In this document: positions 16,708 to 25,497 of the stretch, piece after piece
How the letters are laid out: each line of letters opens with the position of its first letter
Numbering within the stretch: position 1 is the first letter of the stretch
From: Pseudomonas baetica
GTDB taxonomy: Bacteria > Pseudomonadota > Gammaproteobacteria > Pseudomonadales > Pseudomonadaceae
Reading direction: 5' to 3'
Length of the DNA stretch: 64,000 nt
Assembly: GCF_019733355.1 (NCBI RefSeq)
Contig: NZ_JAIHLQ010000024.1
Location: 1-64,000 of the forward strand
Position numbers and translations under genes: made by a program
Notes under the pieces: model-generated
The model's database searches: none
The model's input: only the letters and a program-made list of their open reading frames with translations
What the model was told of the DNA's origin: nothing

Positions 16708-19410
16708 TCAGATGCTGATGCGCGACAGTTTGAAATCGGGTTCCTGATTGACGCTCAGATGTTCGACGATCGCATCCTGCAAACGGCTGCACAGCAGCGG
16801 ATCGGATAACGGCTGATTGTGCGCGTCGGTGATGAAGAACACGTCTTCCACCCGTTCGCCCAGCGTGGCGATCTTGGCGTTCTGAAGTGACAGGTCGAAC
16901 TCGAGGAATATCCCGCCAACGCGCGCCAGCAATCCTGGCCGGTCGGGCGCGGTGAGTTCCAGCACCGTCACCGGTCGCTGGGCGTCGTTGTGGATCGTCA
17001 CCTGCGGCGCAAAGGCAAAGTGCTTGAGCTGGCGTGGTACCCGACGCTGGATGATCGTCGGGTAGTCGTCCGGGTTGCGCAAGGCTTCGGTCAGGCCTTC
17101 GCGGATCTGCTTGACCCGTGCCGGGTTGTCGCCGATCGAGTCGCCATCGGTGTCGAGCACGATGTAGGTGTCGAGGGTGAACTGGCTGCTCGAGGTGATG
17201 ACCCGGGCATCATGAATGTTCAGGTTGAGCTGGTCCATTGCGGCCACGGTCACGGCGAAGAAATCGTGCTGATCGGGCGCGTAAATGAAAATCTGCGTTC
17301 CGCCCTCGAACTCGCGCTGGGTGGTTTCCTTGACCAGCACCAGTGGGCCACCATCGGCGGGCTGCTGGAGAATTGCATCGCTGTGCCAGGCCACATCGCC
17401 TGCTGTGTGACGCAGGAAGTAGTCATCGCCCAACTGCGCCCACAATTGCTCGACATCGTCCGGATCGGTACCGCCGCGCACCAGGATGTCCAGGGCAGCG
17501 CTCTGGGTCTGGCGGATCTGCTCTTCGCGATCCACTGGGTTCTCGAGGCCACGGCGCAGGGCGCGTTTGGTCTCGGTATAGAGCTGGCGCAACAGGCTGG
17601 CGCGCCAGGAATTCCAAAGCGTCGGGTTGGTCGCGTTGATATCGGCGACCGTCAGCACATATAGGTAGTCGAGGCGGGTTTCGTCGCCGACGGCTTGAGC
17701 GAAGTCGTGGATCACCTGTGGGTCGGACAAGTCCTTGCGTTGGGCCGTGGTCGACATCACCAGATGGTTTTGCACCAGCCAGACGATCAGGCGGCTGTCC
17801 CATACCGGTAACTGATGACGCTGGCAGAACGCCTCGGCATCGACCGCGCCGATTTCCGAGTGATCGCCATGCCGGCCCTTGCCGATGTCGTGGTACAGGC
17901 CGGCGAGGTAGATCAGCTCCGGTTTGGGCAACTTGCCCATGAGCTTGCTGGCCAGCGGGAATTTTTCCGACACCTGGGTGTACTGCAACTTACGCAGGTG
18001 TTTGATCAGGTTCAGGGTGTGTGCGTCGACCGTATAGATGTGGAACAGGTCGTGTTGCATCTGCCCGACGATAAAGCCGAACTCCGGCAGGTAGCGCCCG
18101 AGAATGCCGTAACGGTTCATCCGCCGCAGGTTGCGGTGGATGCCGACCTTGCACTTGAACAGCTCGATGAATAGGCTGGTATTGCGGATATCGTTGCGGA
18201 AGTTGTCGTCGATCAGGTGACGGTACTCGCGCAGCAGGCGAATGGTGTCGGCACGCACGCCTTTGATTTCAGGCTGCTGAGCCATTAACACGAAAATTTC
18301 GAGCATGGCGAACGGCGTGCGGCGGAACACGTTGTCACTGCGCGCCTCGATATAACCGTCGTGCAGTTGGAAGCGCGAGTTGATCGGTTGCGGCGGTGCT
18401 TCGTCCTCCGGTGCGAGAATGACCTCTTCGAAGTGCTGGATGATCAAGTCGCTGAGCTGGGCGATGCTCATCACTACGCGAAAGTACTGTTGCATGAAGT
18501 TTTCGACGGCCTGCTTGGCGTCGTCACCTTCAAAACCCAGTAACCCGGCAATGGTGCGTTGATAATCGAACAGCAGACGGTCTTCAGAACGTCCGGCCAG
18601 CATGTGCAGGGCGTAACGCACCTTCCACAAAAACTCCTGCGAAGAGGCGAGCAAGGCGTTTTCGCTCTCGACCAGGAAGCCTTCACCGGCCAGTGCGCGC
18701 AGGTTGAGGGTGCCGTATTGACGACGGGCAACCCAAAGAATCGTCTGAATGTCCCGCAGTCCGCCGGGCGAGCCTTTGACGTTGGGTTCCAGGTTGTATT
18801 CGGTGTCGTTGTACTTGTGGTGGCGAGTCTTCTGTTCGGCGCGCTTGGCCAAAAAGAATTCTTTGGCCGGCCACATGTGCGCGGTACTGGTGACGTCCAG
18901 CATGCGCTGGCGCAAACGCTCGGGGCCGCAGATGGTGCGGCTTTCCATCAGGTTGGTGACCACCGTCAGGTCGGCGCGGGCTTCTTCGGCGCATTCATCG
19001 ACCGAGCGAACGCTCTGACCGACTTCGAGGCCGATGTCCCACAGCAAAGTCAGAAAACGCTCGATGGAATCGCGGAAAACTTCGTGATCGGCGCTGTCCA
19101 GCAGGATCAGCAGATCGATATCGGAGTAGGGGTGCAACTCACCACGGCCGTAGCCGCCGACCGCTACCAGCGCGATATCGGCGTCTTCACTCCAGTTGAA
19201 CTGCTCCCAGGCCTTTTGCAGGATGTTGTCGACGAACCAGGCGCGGTCTTCGATCAGCCGGCGGATGTCGCGGCCACCGCGAAAGCGTGCGTCGAGCACG
19301 TCGCGGGCCTGGCGGATGGCCTTCTTGAACGCCGCTATAGGGCTCGCTTTCAGGGCCAGTTCAGCCTGGAACTGGCCGCGGTCGAAGAGTTCGGGATCCA
19401 CCTGCGGCAT
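16708..19410 (-). CDS. glnD: PII uridylyltransferase / uridylyl-removing enzyme GlnD
   Basis: GlnD senses glutamine and reversibly uridylylates PII (GlnB/GlnK), controlling glutamine synthetase and NtrBC. The 900-residue protein shows the nucleotidyltransferase motif GGYGRGELHP..DIDLL at about residues 85-102. An HD hydrolase core (HDIGKGRHGDHSEIG) sits mid-protein and two C-terminal ACT domains bind glutamine. Length matches the family. It starts 43 bases from the map stop on the same strand and is followed by dapC, the order found in P. aeruginosa. Confidence 0.97.
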   Translation of the reverse strand: MPQVDPELFDRGQFQAELALKASPIAAFKKAIRQARDVLDARFRGGRDIRRLIEDRAWFVDNILQKAWEQFNWSEDADIALVAVGGYGRGELHPYSDIDLLILLDSADHEVFRDSIERFLTLLWDIGLEVGQSVRSVDECAEEARADLTVVTNLMESRTICGPERLRQRMLDVTSTAHMWPAKEFFLAKRAEQKTRHHKYNDTEYNLEPNVKGSPGGLRDIQTILWVARRQYGTLNLRALAGEGFLVESENALLASSQEFLWKVRYALHMLAGRSEDRLLFDYQRTIAGLLGFEGDDAKQAVENFMQQYFRVVMSIAQLSDLIIQHFEEVILAPEDEAPPQPINSRFQLHDGYIEARSDNVFRRTPFAMLEIFVLMAQQPEIKGVRADTIRLLREYRHLIDDNFRNDIRNTSLFIELFKCKVGIHRNLRRMNRYGILGRYLPEFGFIVGQMQHDLFHIYTVDAHTLNLIKHLRKLQYTQVSEKFPLASKLMGKLPKPELIYLAGLYHDIGKGRHGDHSEIGAVDAEAFCQRHQLPVWDSRLIVWLVQNHLVMSTTAQRKDLSDPQVIHDFAQAVGDETRLDYLYVLTVADINATNPTLWNSWRASLLRQLYTETKRALRRGLENPVDREEQIRQTQSAALDILVRGGTDPDDVEQLWAQLGDDYFLRHTAGDVAWHSDAILQQPADGGPLVLVKETTQREFEGGTQIFIYAPDQHDFFAVTVAAMDQLNLNIHDARVITSSSQFTLDTYIVLDTDGDSIGDNPARVKQIREGLTEALRNPDDYPTIIQRRVPRQLKHFAFAPQVTIHNDAQRPVTVLELTAPDRPGLLARVGGIFLEFDLSLQNAKIATLGERVEDVFFITDAHNQPLSDPLLCSRLQDAIVEHLSVNQEPDFKLSRISI

Positions 19411-19453
19411 CGATTGGCTTTCCTTCTGTAAAAGGCTGGGAACGTGCTGGGGA

Positions 19454-20236
19454 TCAGGCCGAAATGCGCGGGATGGTGTCGTCGGCGCGCAGAGTGAAGA
19501 TCTCGTAGCCAGTGTCGGTTACCAGCAGGGTGTGTTCCCACTGTGCCGAGAGCTTGCGGTCCTTGGTGATCGCCGTCCAGCCGTCGCCCAATACTTTAGT
19601 GTCGGCCTTGCCCTGATTGATCATCGGCTCGATGGTGAAGGTCATGCCGGCCTTCAGTTCCATGCCGGTACCCGCGCGGCCGTAGTGGAGGATCTGTGGC
19701 TCTTCGTGAAATACCTTGCCGATGCCGTGCCCACAGAATTCACGAACCACCGAGAAACCGTTCTTTTCCGCATGCTTCTGGATGACTTCACCGATGTCAC
19801 CCAAGCGGCAGCCAGGTTTGACGATCTCGATGGCCTTGTACATGCATTCCTGGGTGATCTGCGACAGGCGTTCTGCCCAGACCGGCACTTCGCCAACATG
19901 GAACATGCGGCTGGTGTCGCCGTGGTAACCGTCCTTGATCACGGTAACGTCGATGTTCAGGGTGTCGCCGTTTTTCAGCGGTTTGTCGTTCGGGATGCCG
20001 TGGCAGACCACATGGTTGATCGAGGTGCAGATCGACTTCGGATAGCCCTTGTAGTTGAGCGGGGCAGGGATGGCTTGCTGCACATTGACGATGTAGTCGT
20101 GGCAGATCTGGTTCAACTGATCAGTGGTAATGCCCGGTTTTACATGTTCGGCAATCATTTCCAGCACATCGGCGGCCAGTTTGCCGGCGACACGCATACC
20201 AGCGATGTCCTCGGGGGTTTTGAGGTTGACGGTCAT
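19454..20236 (-). CDS. map: Methionine aminopeptidase, type I
   Basis: MAP removes the N-terminal methionine from nascent proteins. The 260-residue single-domain enzyme (type Ia) carries the pita-bread fold residues in order: the substrate-contacting His in HGIP, metal ligands D in NIDVTV and D in HGDTSR, H in HGIGK, and two Glu ligands near the C-terminus (TIEPM and the final WEHT segment). The start at ATG 20236 (MTVNLKTPED) is preferred over a far upstream frame extension that covers the rpsB promoter region. It is divergent from rpsB. Confidence 0.96.
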   Translation of the reverse strand: MTVNLKTPEDIAGMRVAGKLAADVLEMIAEHVKPGITTDQLNQICHDYIVNVQQAIPAPLNYKGYPKSICTSINHVVCHGIPNDKPLKNGDTLNIDVTVIKDGYHGDTSRMFHVGEVPVWAERLSQITQECMYKAIEIVKPGCRLGDIGEVIQKHAEKNGFSVVREFCGHGIGKVFHEEPQILHYGRAGTGMELKAGMTFTIEPMINQGKADTKVLGDGWTAITKDRKLSAQWEHTLLVTDTGYEIFTLRADDTIPRISA

Positions 20237-20463
20237 ACAGGCTCTCTCTGCGCTCGGCGGCGCTTGCTGATACGGATAGGGTGGCAACTGTTGATTTTGC
20301 GACCCTGAAAAACGCGATTCTAACAGACGAAAGGAGCAATTCCGCGCCGGCGTGTATCGCTTCTCTCTATACAATGCTGGGTGCCGGGCCGATTCCAAGG
20401 GGGCTGCGCCCATGTCCTTGGTGTGATTACAGATTTCAGGTTCCGTTTCTGCACACCCTGTGG

Positions 20464-20609
20464 TATAAAATGCGCCGCTTTCCGGGGATGCCCCGAAAAG
20501 CTTAAATCCACACACGTGTCGACACGATGACCTGGGTGCTTTTGGCTTTATGCCACTGGTTGGTCATTGGGATACGTGGAGGCCAAACCCGACTTATTAA
20601 GGAACTATC
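20464..20609 (+). promoter_or_regulatory. rpsB promoter -10 and structured leader
   Basis: The 373-base gap between map and rpsB holds a -10-like TATAAAAT (20464-20471). A leader of about 130 bases follows, including a small GC hairpin (CGGGG/CCCCG around 20483-20495) and ending in an AAGGAA Shine-Dalgarno. No good -35 is seen. In E. coli the rpsB leader mediates repression by protein S2. Whether that holds here is inference. The map-proximal part, 20237-20440, shows nothing else recognisable. Confidence 0.45.
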
Positions 20610-21347
20610 ATGTCCCAAGTCAACATGCGCGATATGCTGAAGGCCGGTGTGCACTTCGGTCACCAAACCCGTTACTGGAATCCGAAAATGGGTAAGTACA
20701 TTTTCGGCGCGCGTAACAAGATTCACATTATCAACCTTGAAAAAACCCTGCCAATGTTCAACGAAGCTCTGACTTTCGTAGAGCGTCTGGCCCAGGGCAA
20801 AAACAAGATTCTGTTCGTCGGCACCAAGCGTTCCGCTGGCAAGATCGTTGCTGAAGAAGCAGCACGTTGCGGTTCGCCGTACGTCGATCACCGCTGGTTG
20901 GGCGGCATGCTGACCAACTTCAAAACCATTCGTGCTTCCATCAAGCGTCTGCGTGACCTTGAAGTTCAAGCCGAAGACGGTACCTTCGCCAAGCTGACCA
21001 AGAAAGAAGCGCTGATGCGCACTCGTGATCTTGAGAAGCTGGATCGCTCCCTGGGCGGCATCAAGGACATGGGCGGTCTGCCAGACGCACTGTTCGTGAT
21101 CGACGTTGACCACGAGCGCATCGCGATCACCGAAGCCAACAAGCTGGGCATTCCGGTCATCGGCGTTGTCGATACCAACAGCAGCCCGGAAGGCGTTGAC
21201 TACATCATCCCAGGCAACGATGACGCAATCCGCGCTATCCAGCTGTACATGGGTTCGATGGCTGACGCAGTTATCCGTGGTCGCAACAATGTTGGCGGCG
21301 GCACTGTAGAATTCGCAGCTGAAGAAACTCAGGCTGCAGCTGAGTAA
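20610..21347 (+). CDS. rpsB: 30S ribosomal protein S2
   Basis: Ribosomal protein S2 binds the head-body junction of the 30S subunit and is needed for S1 assembly. The 245-residue protein begins MSQVNMRDMLKAGVHFGHQT, the hallmark of the family. It ends in an acidic, alanine-rich tail. An AAGGAA box lies 7 bases before the ATG. It opens the long plus-strand cluster and is separated from tsf by a terminator-like hairpin, so full read-through to tsf is probably partial. Confidence 0.98.
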   Translation: MSQVNMRDMLKAGVHFGHQTRYWNPKMGKYIFGARNKIHIINLEKTLPMFNEALTFVERLAQGKNKILFVGTKRSAGKIVAEEAARCGSPYVDHRWLGGMLTNFKTIRASIKRLRDLEVQAEDGTFAKLTKKEALMRTRDLEKLDRSLGGIKDMGGLPDALFVIDVDHERIAITEANKLGIPVIGVVDTNSSPEGVDYIIPGNDDAIRAIQLYMGSMADAVIRGRNNVGGGTVEFAAEETQAAAE

Positions 21348-21375
21348 TTGACGCCCTGGCGTTGACTCAGTAAGC

Positions 21376-21400
21376 AAAAAGGGGGCTTGGCCCCCTTTTT
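21376..21400 (+). terminator. Intrinsic terminator between rpsB and tsf
   Basis: AAAAAGGGGG - CTTGG - CCCCCTTTTT forms a 10-bp hairpin ending in a U tract 29 bases after the rpsB stop. As tsf follows on the same strand, it probably acts as an attenuator that lowers tsf relative to rpsB. Confidence 0.8.
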
Positions 21401-21550
21401 GCCACCTCGAAAACCATTTGTCGGCGCCCACGTGTGGCACGCTCCCCCTGCATCTGTAACGTGCAGCGGATACAAAGGTGGTTCGGGAAGAATTGAACGC
21501 CCGTTCGATCGGGTGGAATGGTTGAAAACCTATCCAAGAGGAATTTGAAA

Positions 21551-22414
21551 ATGGCAGCAATTACTGCAGCGTTGGTTAAAGAACTGCGCGAGCGTACCGG
21601 CGAAGGCATGATGGATTGCAAGAAAGCCCTGGAAAAGGCTGGCGGCGACATCGAAAAAGCCATTGATGACATGCGTGCTTCGGGCGCGATCAAAGCTGCG
21701 AAAAAAGCTGGCAACGTTGCCGCTGAAGGCGCAATCGCTCTGGTTGAAGACGGTAAGGCTGCCGTTCTGCTGGAAGTGAACTCGCAGACCGACTTCCTGG
21801 CTCTGCAGGACGACTTCAAGGCGTTCGTTGCTTCTAGCGTCAAGAAAGCATTCGACGAGAAGCTGGCTACCGTTGAACCGTTGATCGAAGCTCAAGAAGC
21901 TGATCGCCTGGTACTGGTCGGCAAGGTTGGCGAAAACGTCAACATCCGTCGCCTGACTCGTGTAGAAGGTGATGTTGTTGGTGGTTACCTGCACGGCAAC
22001 AAAATCGGCGTAGCTGTTGTTCTGAAAGGCGGCGACGTTGAGCTGGCTAAAGACATCGCTATGCACGTAGCGGCCAGCAACCCGGAATTCCTGCTGCCGT
22101 CGGAAGTGTCTGCTGAAGCTATCGAGCGCGAAAAAGCCGTGTTCCTGAGCCTCAATGCTGACAAGATCGCTGGCAAGCCGGAAAACATCGTTGAAAACAT
22201 GATCAAAGGCCGTATCAGCAAGTTCCTGGCTGAAGCGAGCCTGGTTGAGCAGGCGTTCGTCAAGAACCCTGAAATCAAGGTTGGCGAGCTGGCTAAGAAA
22301 GCTGGCGCAGAAATCGTTTCCTTCACTTACTACAAAGTAGGCGAAGGCATCGAGAAGCCGGTCGACAACTTCGCTGAAGAAGTTGCTGCCCAGCTGGCTG
22401 CCGCCAAGCAATAA
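21551..22414 (+). CDS. tsf: Elongation factor Ts
   Basis: EF-Ts is the nucleotide exchange factor for EF-Tu. The 287-residue protein has the N-terminal UBA-like segment (AALVKELRERTGEGMMDCKKAL) and the TDF motif in NSQTDFLA that contacts EF-Tu. The ATG at 21551 (MAAITAALV) is preceded by AGAGGAATTTGAAA, an acceptable Shine-Dalgarno. An upstream in-frame extension is not supported. Codon use is strongly biased, as expected for a highly expressed gene. Confidence 0.98.
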   Translation: MAAITAALVKELRERTGEGMMDCKKALEKAGGDIEKAIDDMRASGAIKAAKKAGNVAAEGAIALVEDGKAAVLLEVNSQTDFLALQDDFKAFVASSVKKAFDEKLATVEPLIEAQEADRLVLVGKVGENVNIRRLTRVEGDVVGGYLHGNKIGVAVVLKGGDVELAKDIAMHVAASNPEFLLPSEVSAEAIEREKAVFLSLNADKIAGKPENIVENMIKGRISKFLAEASLVEQAFVKNPEIKVGELAKKAGAEIVSFTYYKVGEGIEKPVDNFAEEVAAQLAAAKQ

Positions 22415-22437
22415 GACGGTTTTTCAACTGTCGCCCG

Positions 22438-22473
22438 AAAGAGGCTGCCCGCTCACGCGCGCAGCCTCTTTTC
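22438..22473 (+). terminator. Intrinsic terminator after tsf
   Basis: AAAGAGGCTGC and GCAGCCTCTTTT form an 11-bp stem around a GC-rich loop, ending in a short U run 24 bases past the tsf stop. It separates the rpsB-tsf unit from pyrH. Confidence 0.8.
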
Positions 22474-22623
22474 AGATGGGGCAACCAATTTTTTATTGGT
22501 TTCCACTTGGAACTGACTTACAAAGCCATGTTCCGATGGCGCTGAAGCAGCGCCAAGCTAGAGTGAACGCCAGCTGTAAACAGCTCGCAAAGAATTTTAA
22601 ATACGCCGCAGGAGAGATTCGCA

Positions 22624-23367
22624 ATGGCTCAGCAGGGCAGTGGTTATCAGGCTCGCTATAAACGCATTCTACTCAAGCTTAGCGGCGAGGCCCTGATGGG
22701 CTCGGAAGAGTTCGGGATCGATCCAAAAGTGCTGGATCGGATGGCGCTGGAAGTCGGTCAACTGGTCGGTATCGGCGTACAGGTCGGCCTTGTGATCGGT
22801 GGTGGTAACCTGTTCCGCGGCGAAGCTCTGAGCAAAGCCGGCATGGATCGGGTGACAGGCGACCACATGGGCATGCTGGCCACTGTGATGAATGCCCTGG
22901 CCATGCGCGACGCGCTGGAGCGTGCCAATATCTCGGCCATCGTGATGTCGGCCATTTCCATGGTTGGCGTAACCGATCACTATGATCGCCGCAAAGCCAT
23001 GCGCCACCTGAACTCCAAAGACGTCGTGATTTTCGCGGCTGGTACCGGCAATCCGTTCTTCACCACGGACTCGGCTGCCTGCCTGCGTGCAATCGAAATC
23101 GATGCCGACGTCGTGCTGAAGGCGACCAAGGTTGATGGCGTCTACACCGCAGATCCGTTCAAAGACCCGCATGCCGAGAAGTTCGATCATCTGACTTATG
23201 ATGAAGTGCTGGATCGCAAGCTGGGTGTGATGGACCTGACGGCTATTTGCCTGTGCCGCGACCATAAGATGCCGCTGCGCGTATTCAACATGAACAAGCC
23301 CGGCGCCCTGCTGAACATCGTACATGGCGGCGCTGAAGGAACCCTGATCGAGGAAGGTCAACAATGA
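22624..23367 (+). CDS. pyrH: UMP kinase PyrH
   Basis: PyrH phosphorylates UMP to UDP with ATP. It is a hexameric bacterial enzyme of the amino-acid kinase family, regulated by GTP and UTP. The 247-residue protein shows KLSGEAL near the N-terminus (about 18-24), GGGNLFRG (about 59-66) and the GTGNPFFTTDSAA segment. AGGAGAG lies 7 bases before the ATG. It heads a tight run: its stop codon overlaps the frr start by 4 bases (ATGA), so UMP kinase and ribosome recycling factor are coupled. Confidence 0.97.
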   Translation: MAQQGSGYQARYKRILLKLSGEALMGSEEFGIDPKVLDRMALEVGQLVGIGVQVGLVIGGGNLFRGEALSKAGMDRVTGDHMGMLATVMNALAMRDALERANISAIVMSAISMVGVTDHYDRRKAMRHLNSKDVVIFAAGTGNPFFTTDSAACLRAIEIDADVVLKATKVDGVYTADPFKDPHAEKFDHLTYDEVLDRKLGVMDLTAICLCRDHKMPLRVFNMNKPGALLNIVHGGAEGTLIEEGQQ

Positions 23368-23921
23368 TCAACGAAATCAAGAAAGACGCTCAAGAGCGTA
23401 TGCAGAAGTCTCTGGACTCCCTGTCCCATGCATTCGGTCAGATTCGTACCGGCAAGGCACACCCAAGCATTCTGGGTAGCGTGATGGTGCCGTACTACGG
23501 CGCAGACACTTCTATCACCCAAGTGGCCAACATCACTGTAAAAGACTCGCGCACCCTGCAGGTCGTGGCGTTTGAGCGCAACATGCTCGCGGCCGTCGAC
23601 AAGGCGATCCAGAGTGCCGGCCTTAACCTCAACCCGACCAATCTGGGCGAGTTGCTGTTGATCTCCATGCCAGCCCTGACCGAAGAAACCCGCAAGGGTT
23701 TCACCAAGCAGGCGCGTAGCGCTGCGGAAGACGCGCGTGTTGCCGTGCGTAACATTCGTCGTGATGCCTTGGGTGAGCTGAAGAAGCTGGTCAAGGACAA
23801 GGAAATCAGCGAAGACGAAGAGCGTCGTGCTGCTGCGGACATTCAGAAGCTGACTGACAAGGCTGAGGCTGATATCGATGCGGCCACCAAGCAGAAAGAA
23901 GCGGACCTGATGGCCGTATAA
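23364..23921 (+). CDS. frr: Ribosome recycling factor
   Basis: RRF splits post-termination ribosomes together with EF-G. The 185 residues match the family length exactly. Visible hallmarks are RTGKAHPSIL near residues 29-38, KDSRTL in the middle and the long helical C-terminal half rich in Lys/Glu. The start overlaps the pyrH stop (ATGA) and uppS follows after 14 bases. Confidence 0.97.
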   Translation: MINEIKKDAQERMQKSLDSLSHAFGQIRTGKAHPSILGSVMVPYYGADTSITQVANITVKDSRTLQVVAFERNMLAAVDKAIQSAGLNLNPTNLGELLLISMPALTEETRKGFTKQARSAAEDARVAVRNIRRDALGELKKLVKDKEISEDEERRAAADIQKLTDKAEADIDAATKQKEADLMAV

Positions 23922-23935
23922 GGGTCGAGTTTTAA

Positions 23936-24691
23936 ATGGACAAGACCAAGCAGACTGCGCCGTCCGCGGTGCCGCGCCATGTCGCGATCATCATGGATGG
24001 CAACAATCGCTGGGCGAAAAAACGCTTTATGCCGGGTGTTGCCGGGCATAAAGCGGGTGTGGATGCTGTTCGGGCCGTGATCGAGGTGTGCGCTGAGGCC
24101 AAGGTGGAAGTGCTGACCCTGTTCGCCTTCTCCAGTGAAAACTGGCAGCGCCCGGCCGATGAGGTCAGTGCCTTGATGGATCTGTTCTTCAAGGCATTGC
24201 GTCGTGAGGCCAAGCGCCTCAACGAAAACAACATTAGCCTGCGCATCATTGGTGATCGCTCGCGCTTCCATCCGGAGCTTCAAGCCGCGATGCGCGAAGC
24301 CGAGGCCATGACCGCGGGCTCCAACCGTTTTATCCTGCAGATCGCCGCCAACTACGGCGGTCAGTGGGATATCGCGCAAGCCGCGCAGCGTTTGGCGCGT
24401 GAAGTTCAGGCCGGGCATCTGCGTCCGGAAGACATCACCCCTGATTTGCTGCAAACCTGTCTGGCGACCGGCGATCTGCCGTTGCCGGACTTGTGCATTC
24501 GCACTGGCGGCGAGCACCGCATCAGCAACTTCCTGCTGTGGCAACTGGCTTACGCCGAGTTGTACTTCTCCGACCTGTTCTGGCCGGACTTCAAACACGA
24601 TGCCATGCGCAATGCGCTGGCTGATTTCGCTTCGCGCCAGCGTCGTTTCGGTAAAACGAGCGAACAGGTCGAAGCTGGAGCCCGGGTTTAA
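23936..24691 (+). CDS. uppS: Undecaprenyl diphosphate synthase
   Basis: This cis-prenyltransferase makes C55 undecaprenyl diphosphate, the lipid carrier for peptidoglycan and O-antigen. The 251-residue protein has the catalytic Asp D21 in the signature IMDGNNRWAKKR. FAFSSENWQRP follows in the middle and the RTGGEHRISNF motif near the C-terminus. The gene overlaps cdsA by one base (TAATG). Confidence 0.97.
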   Translation: MDKTKQTAPSAVPRHVAIIMDGNNRWAKKRFMPGVAGHKAGVDAVRAVIEVCAEAKVEVLTLFAFSSENWQRPADEVSALMDLFFKALRREAKRLNENNISLRIIGDRSRFHPELQAAMREAEAMTAGSNRFILQIAANYGGQWDIAQAAQRLAREVQAGHLRPEDITPDLLQTCLATGDLPLPDLCIRTGGEHRISNFLLWQLAYAELYFSDLFWPDFKHDAMRNALADFASRQRRFGKTSEQVEAGARV

Positions 24692-25497
24692 TGCTTAAAC
24701 AACGAATCATCACTGCACTGATCCTGCTGCCGATCGCCTTGTGCGGGTTTTTCCTGCTCGAAGGTTCCGGTTTTGCGCTGTTCATCGGTCTGGTCGTGAG
24801 CCTCGGCGCCTGGGAATGGGCGCGTCTGGCGGGCTTCACCGCACAATCGTTTCGCGTTGGCTTTGCTGCCGTCGTCGCATTGATGCTGTTCGTCATGTAC
24901 GTGGTGCCCAGCCTCGCACCTTGGGTGTTGGGTGCTTCGGTGCTTTGGTGGGCGGTTGCGACGTATCTGGTGCTGACCTACCCGCGTTCCAGCGAACATT
25001 GGTCCAGTGCTGCCAGCAAGCTAGTGATTGGCCTGTTGATTTTGCTGCCGGCCTGGCAAGGCCTGGTGCAGATCAAGCAATACCCACTGGGTAACTGGTT
25101 GATCATGGCAGTGATGGTGCTTGTCTGGGGTGCAGATATCGGCGCGTACTTCTCCGGTCGTGCATTCGGCAAGCGTAAGTTGGCCCCTCAAGTCAGTCCG
25201 GGTAAAAGCTGGGAAGGCGTCTACGGCGGTCTCGTCCTCAGTCTGGTTATCACCGCTATTGTTGGCCTGGTGCGTGATTGGACGGTTGCCGAGTTGCTCA
25301 AGGGGCTGATTGGTGCTGCGCTGATCGTCTTCATCTCGGTTGTGGGCGACCTCACCGAAAGCATGTTCAAGCGTCAGTCCGGCATCAAGGACAGCAGTAA
25401 TCTGCTGCCAGGCCATGGTGGCGTGCTCGATCGCATCGACAGTCTGACCGCGGCCATTCCAGTCTTCGCGGTGTTGCTGTGGATGGCTGCGCCGTGA
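24691..25497 (+). CDS. cdsA: Phosphatidate cytidylyltransferase (CDP-DAG synthase)
   Basis: CdsA converts phosphatidic acid and CTP to CDP-diacylglycerol, the branch point of phospholipid synthesis. The 268-residue protein has about eight membrane helices and the C-terminal CDS signature (KRQSGIKDSSNLLPGHGG then DRIDS). It is coupled to uppS by TAATG and to dxr by a GTGA overlap. Confidence 0.96.
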   Translation: MLKQRIITALILLPIALCGFFLLEGSGFALFIGLVVSLGAWEWARLAGFTAQSFRVGFAAVVALMLFVMYVVPSLAPWVLGASVLWWAVATYLVLTYPRSSEHWSSAASKLVIGLLILLPAWQGLVQIKQYPLGNWLIMAVMVLVWGADIGAYFSGRAFGKRKLAPQVSPGKSWEGVYGGLVLSLVITAIVGLVRDWTVAELLKGLIGAALIVFISVVGDLTESMFKRQSGIKDSSNLLPGHGGVLDRIDSLTAAIPVFAVLLWMAAP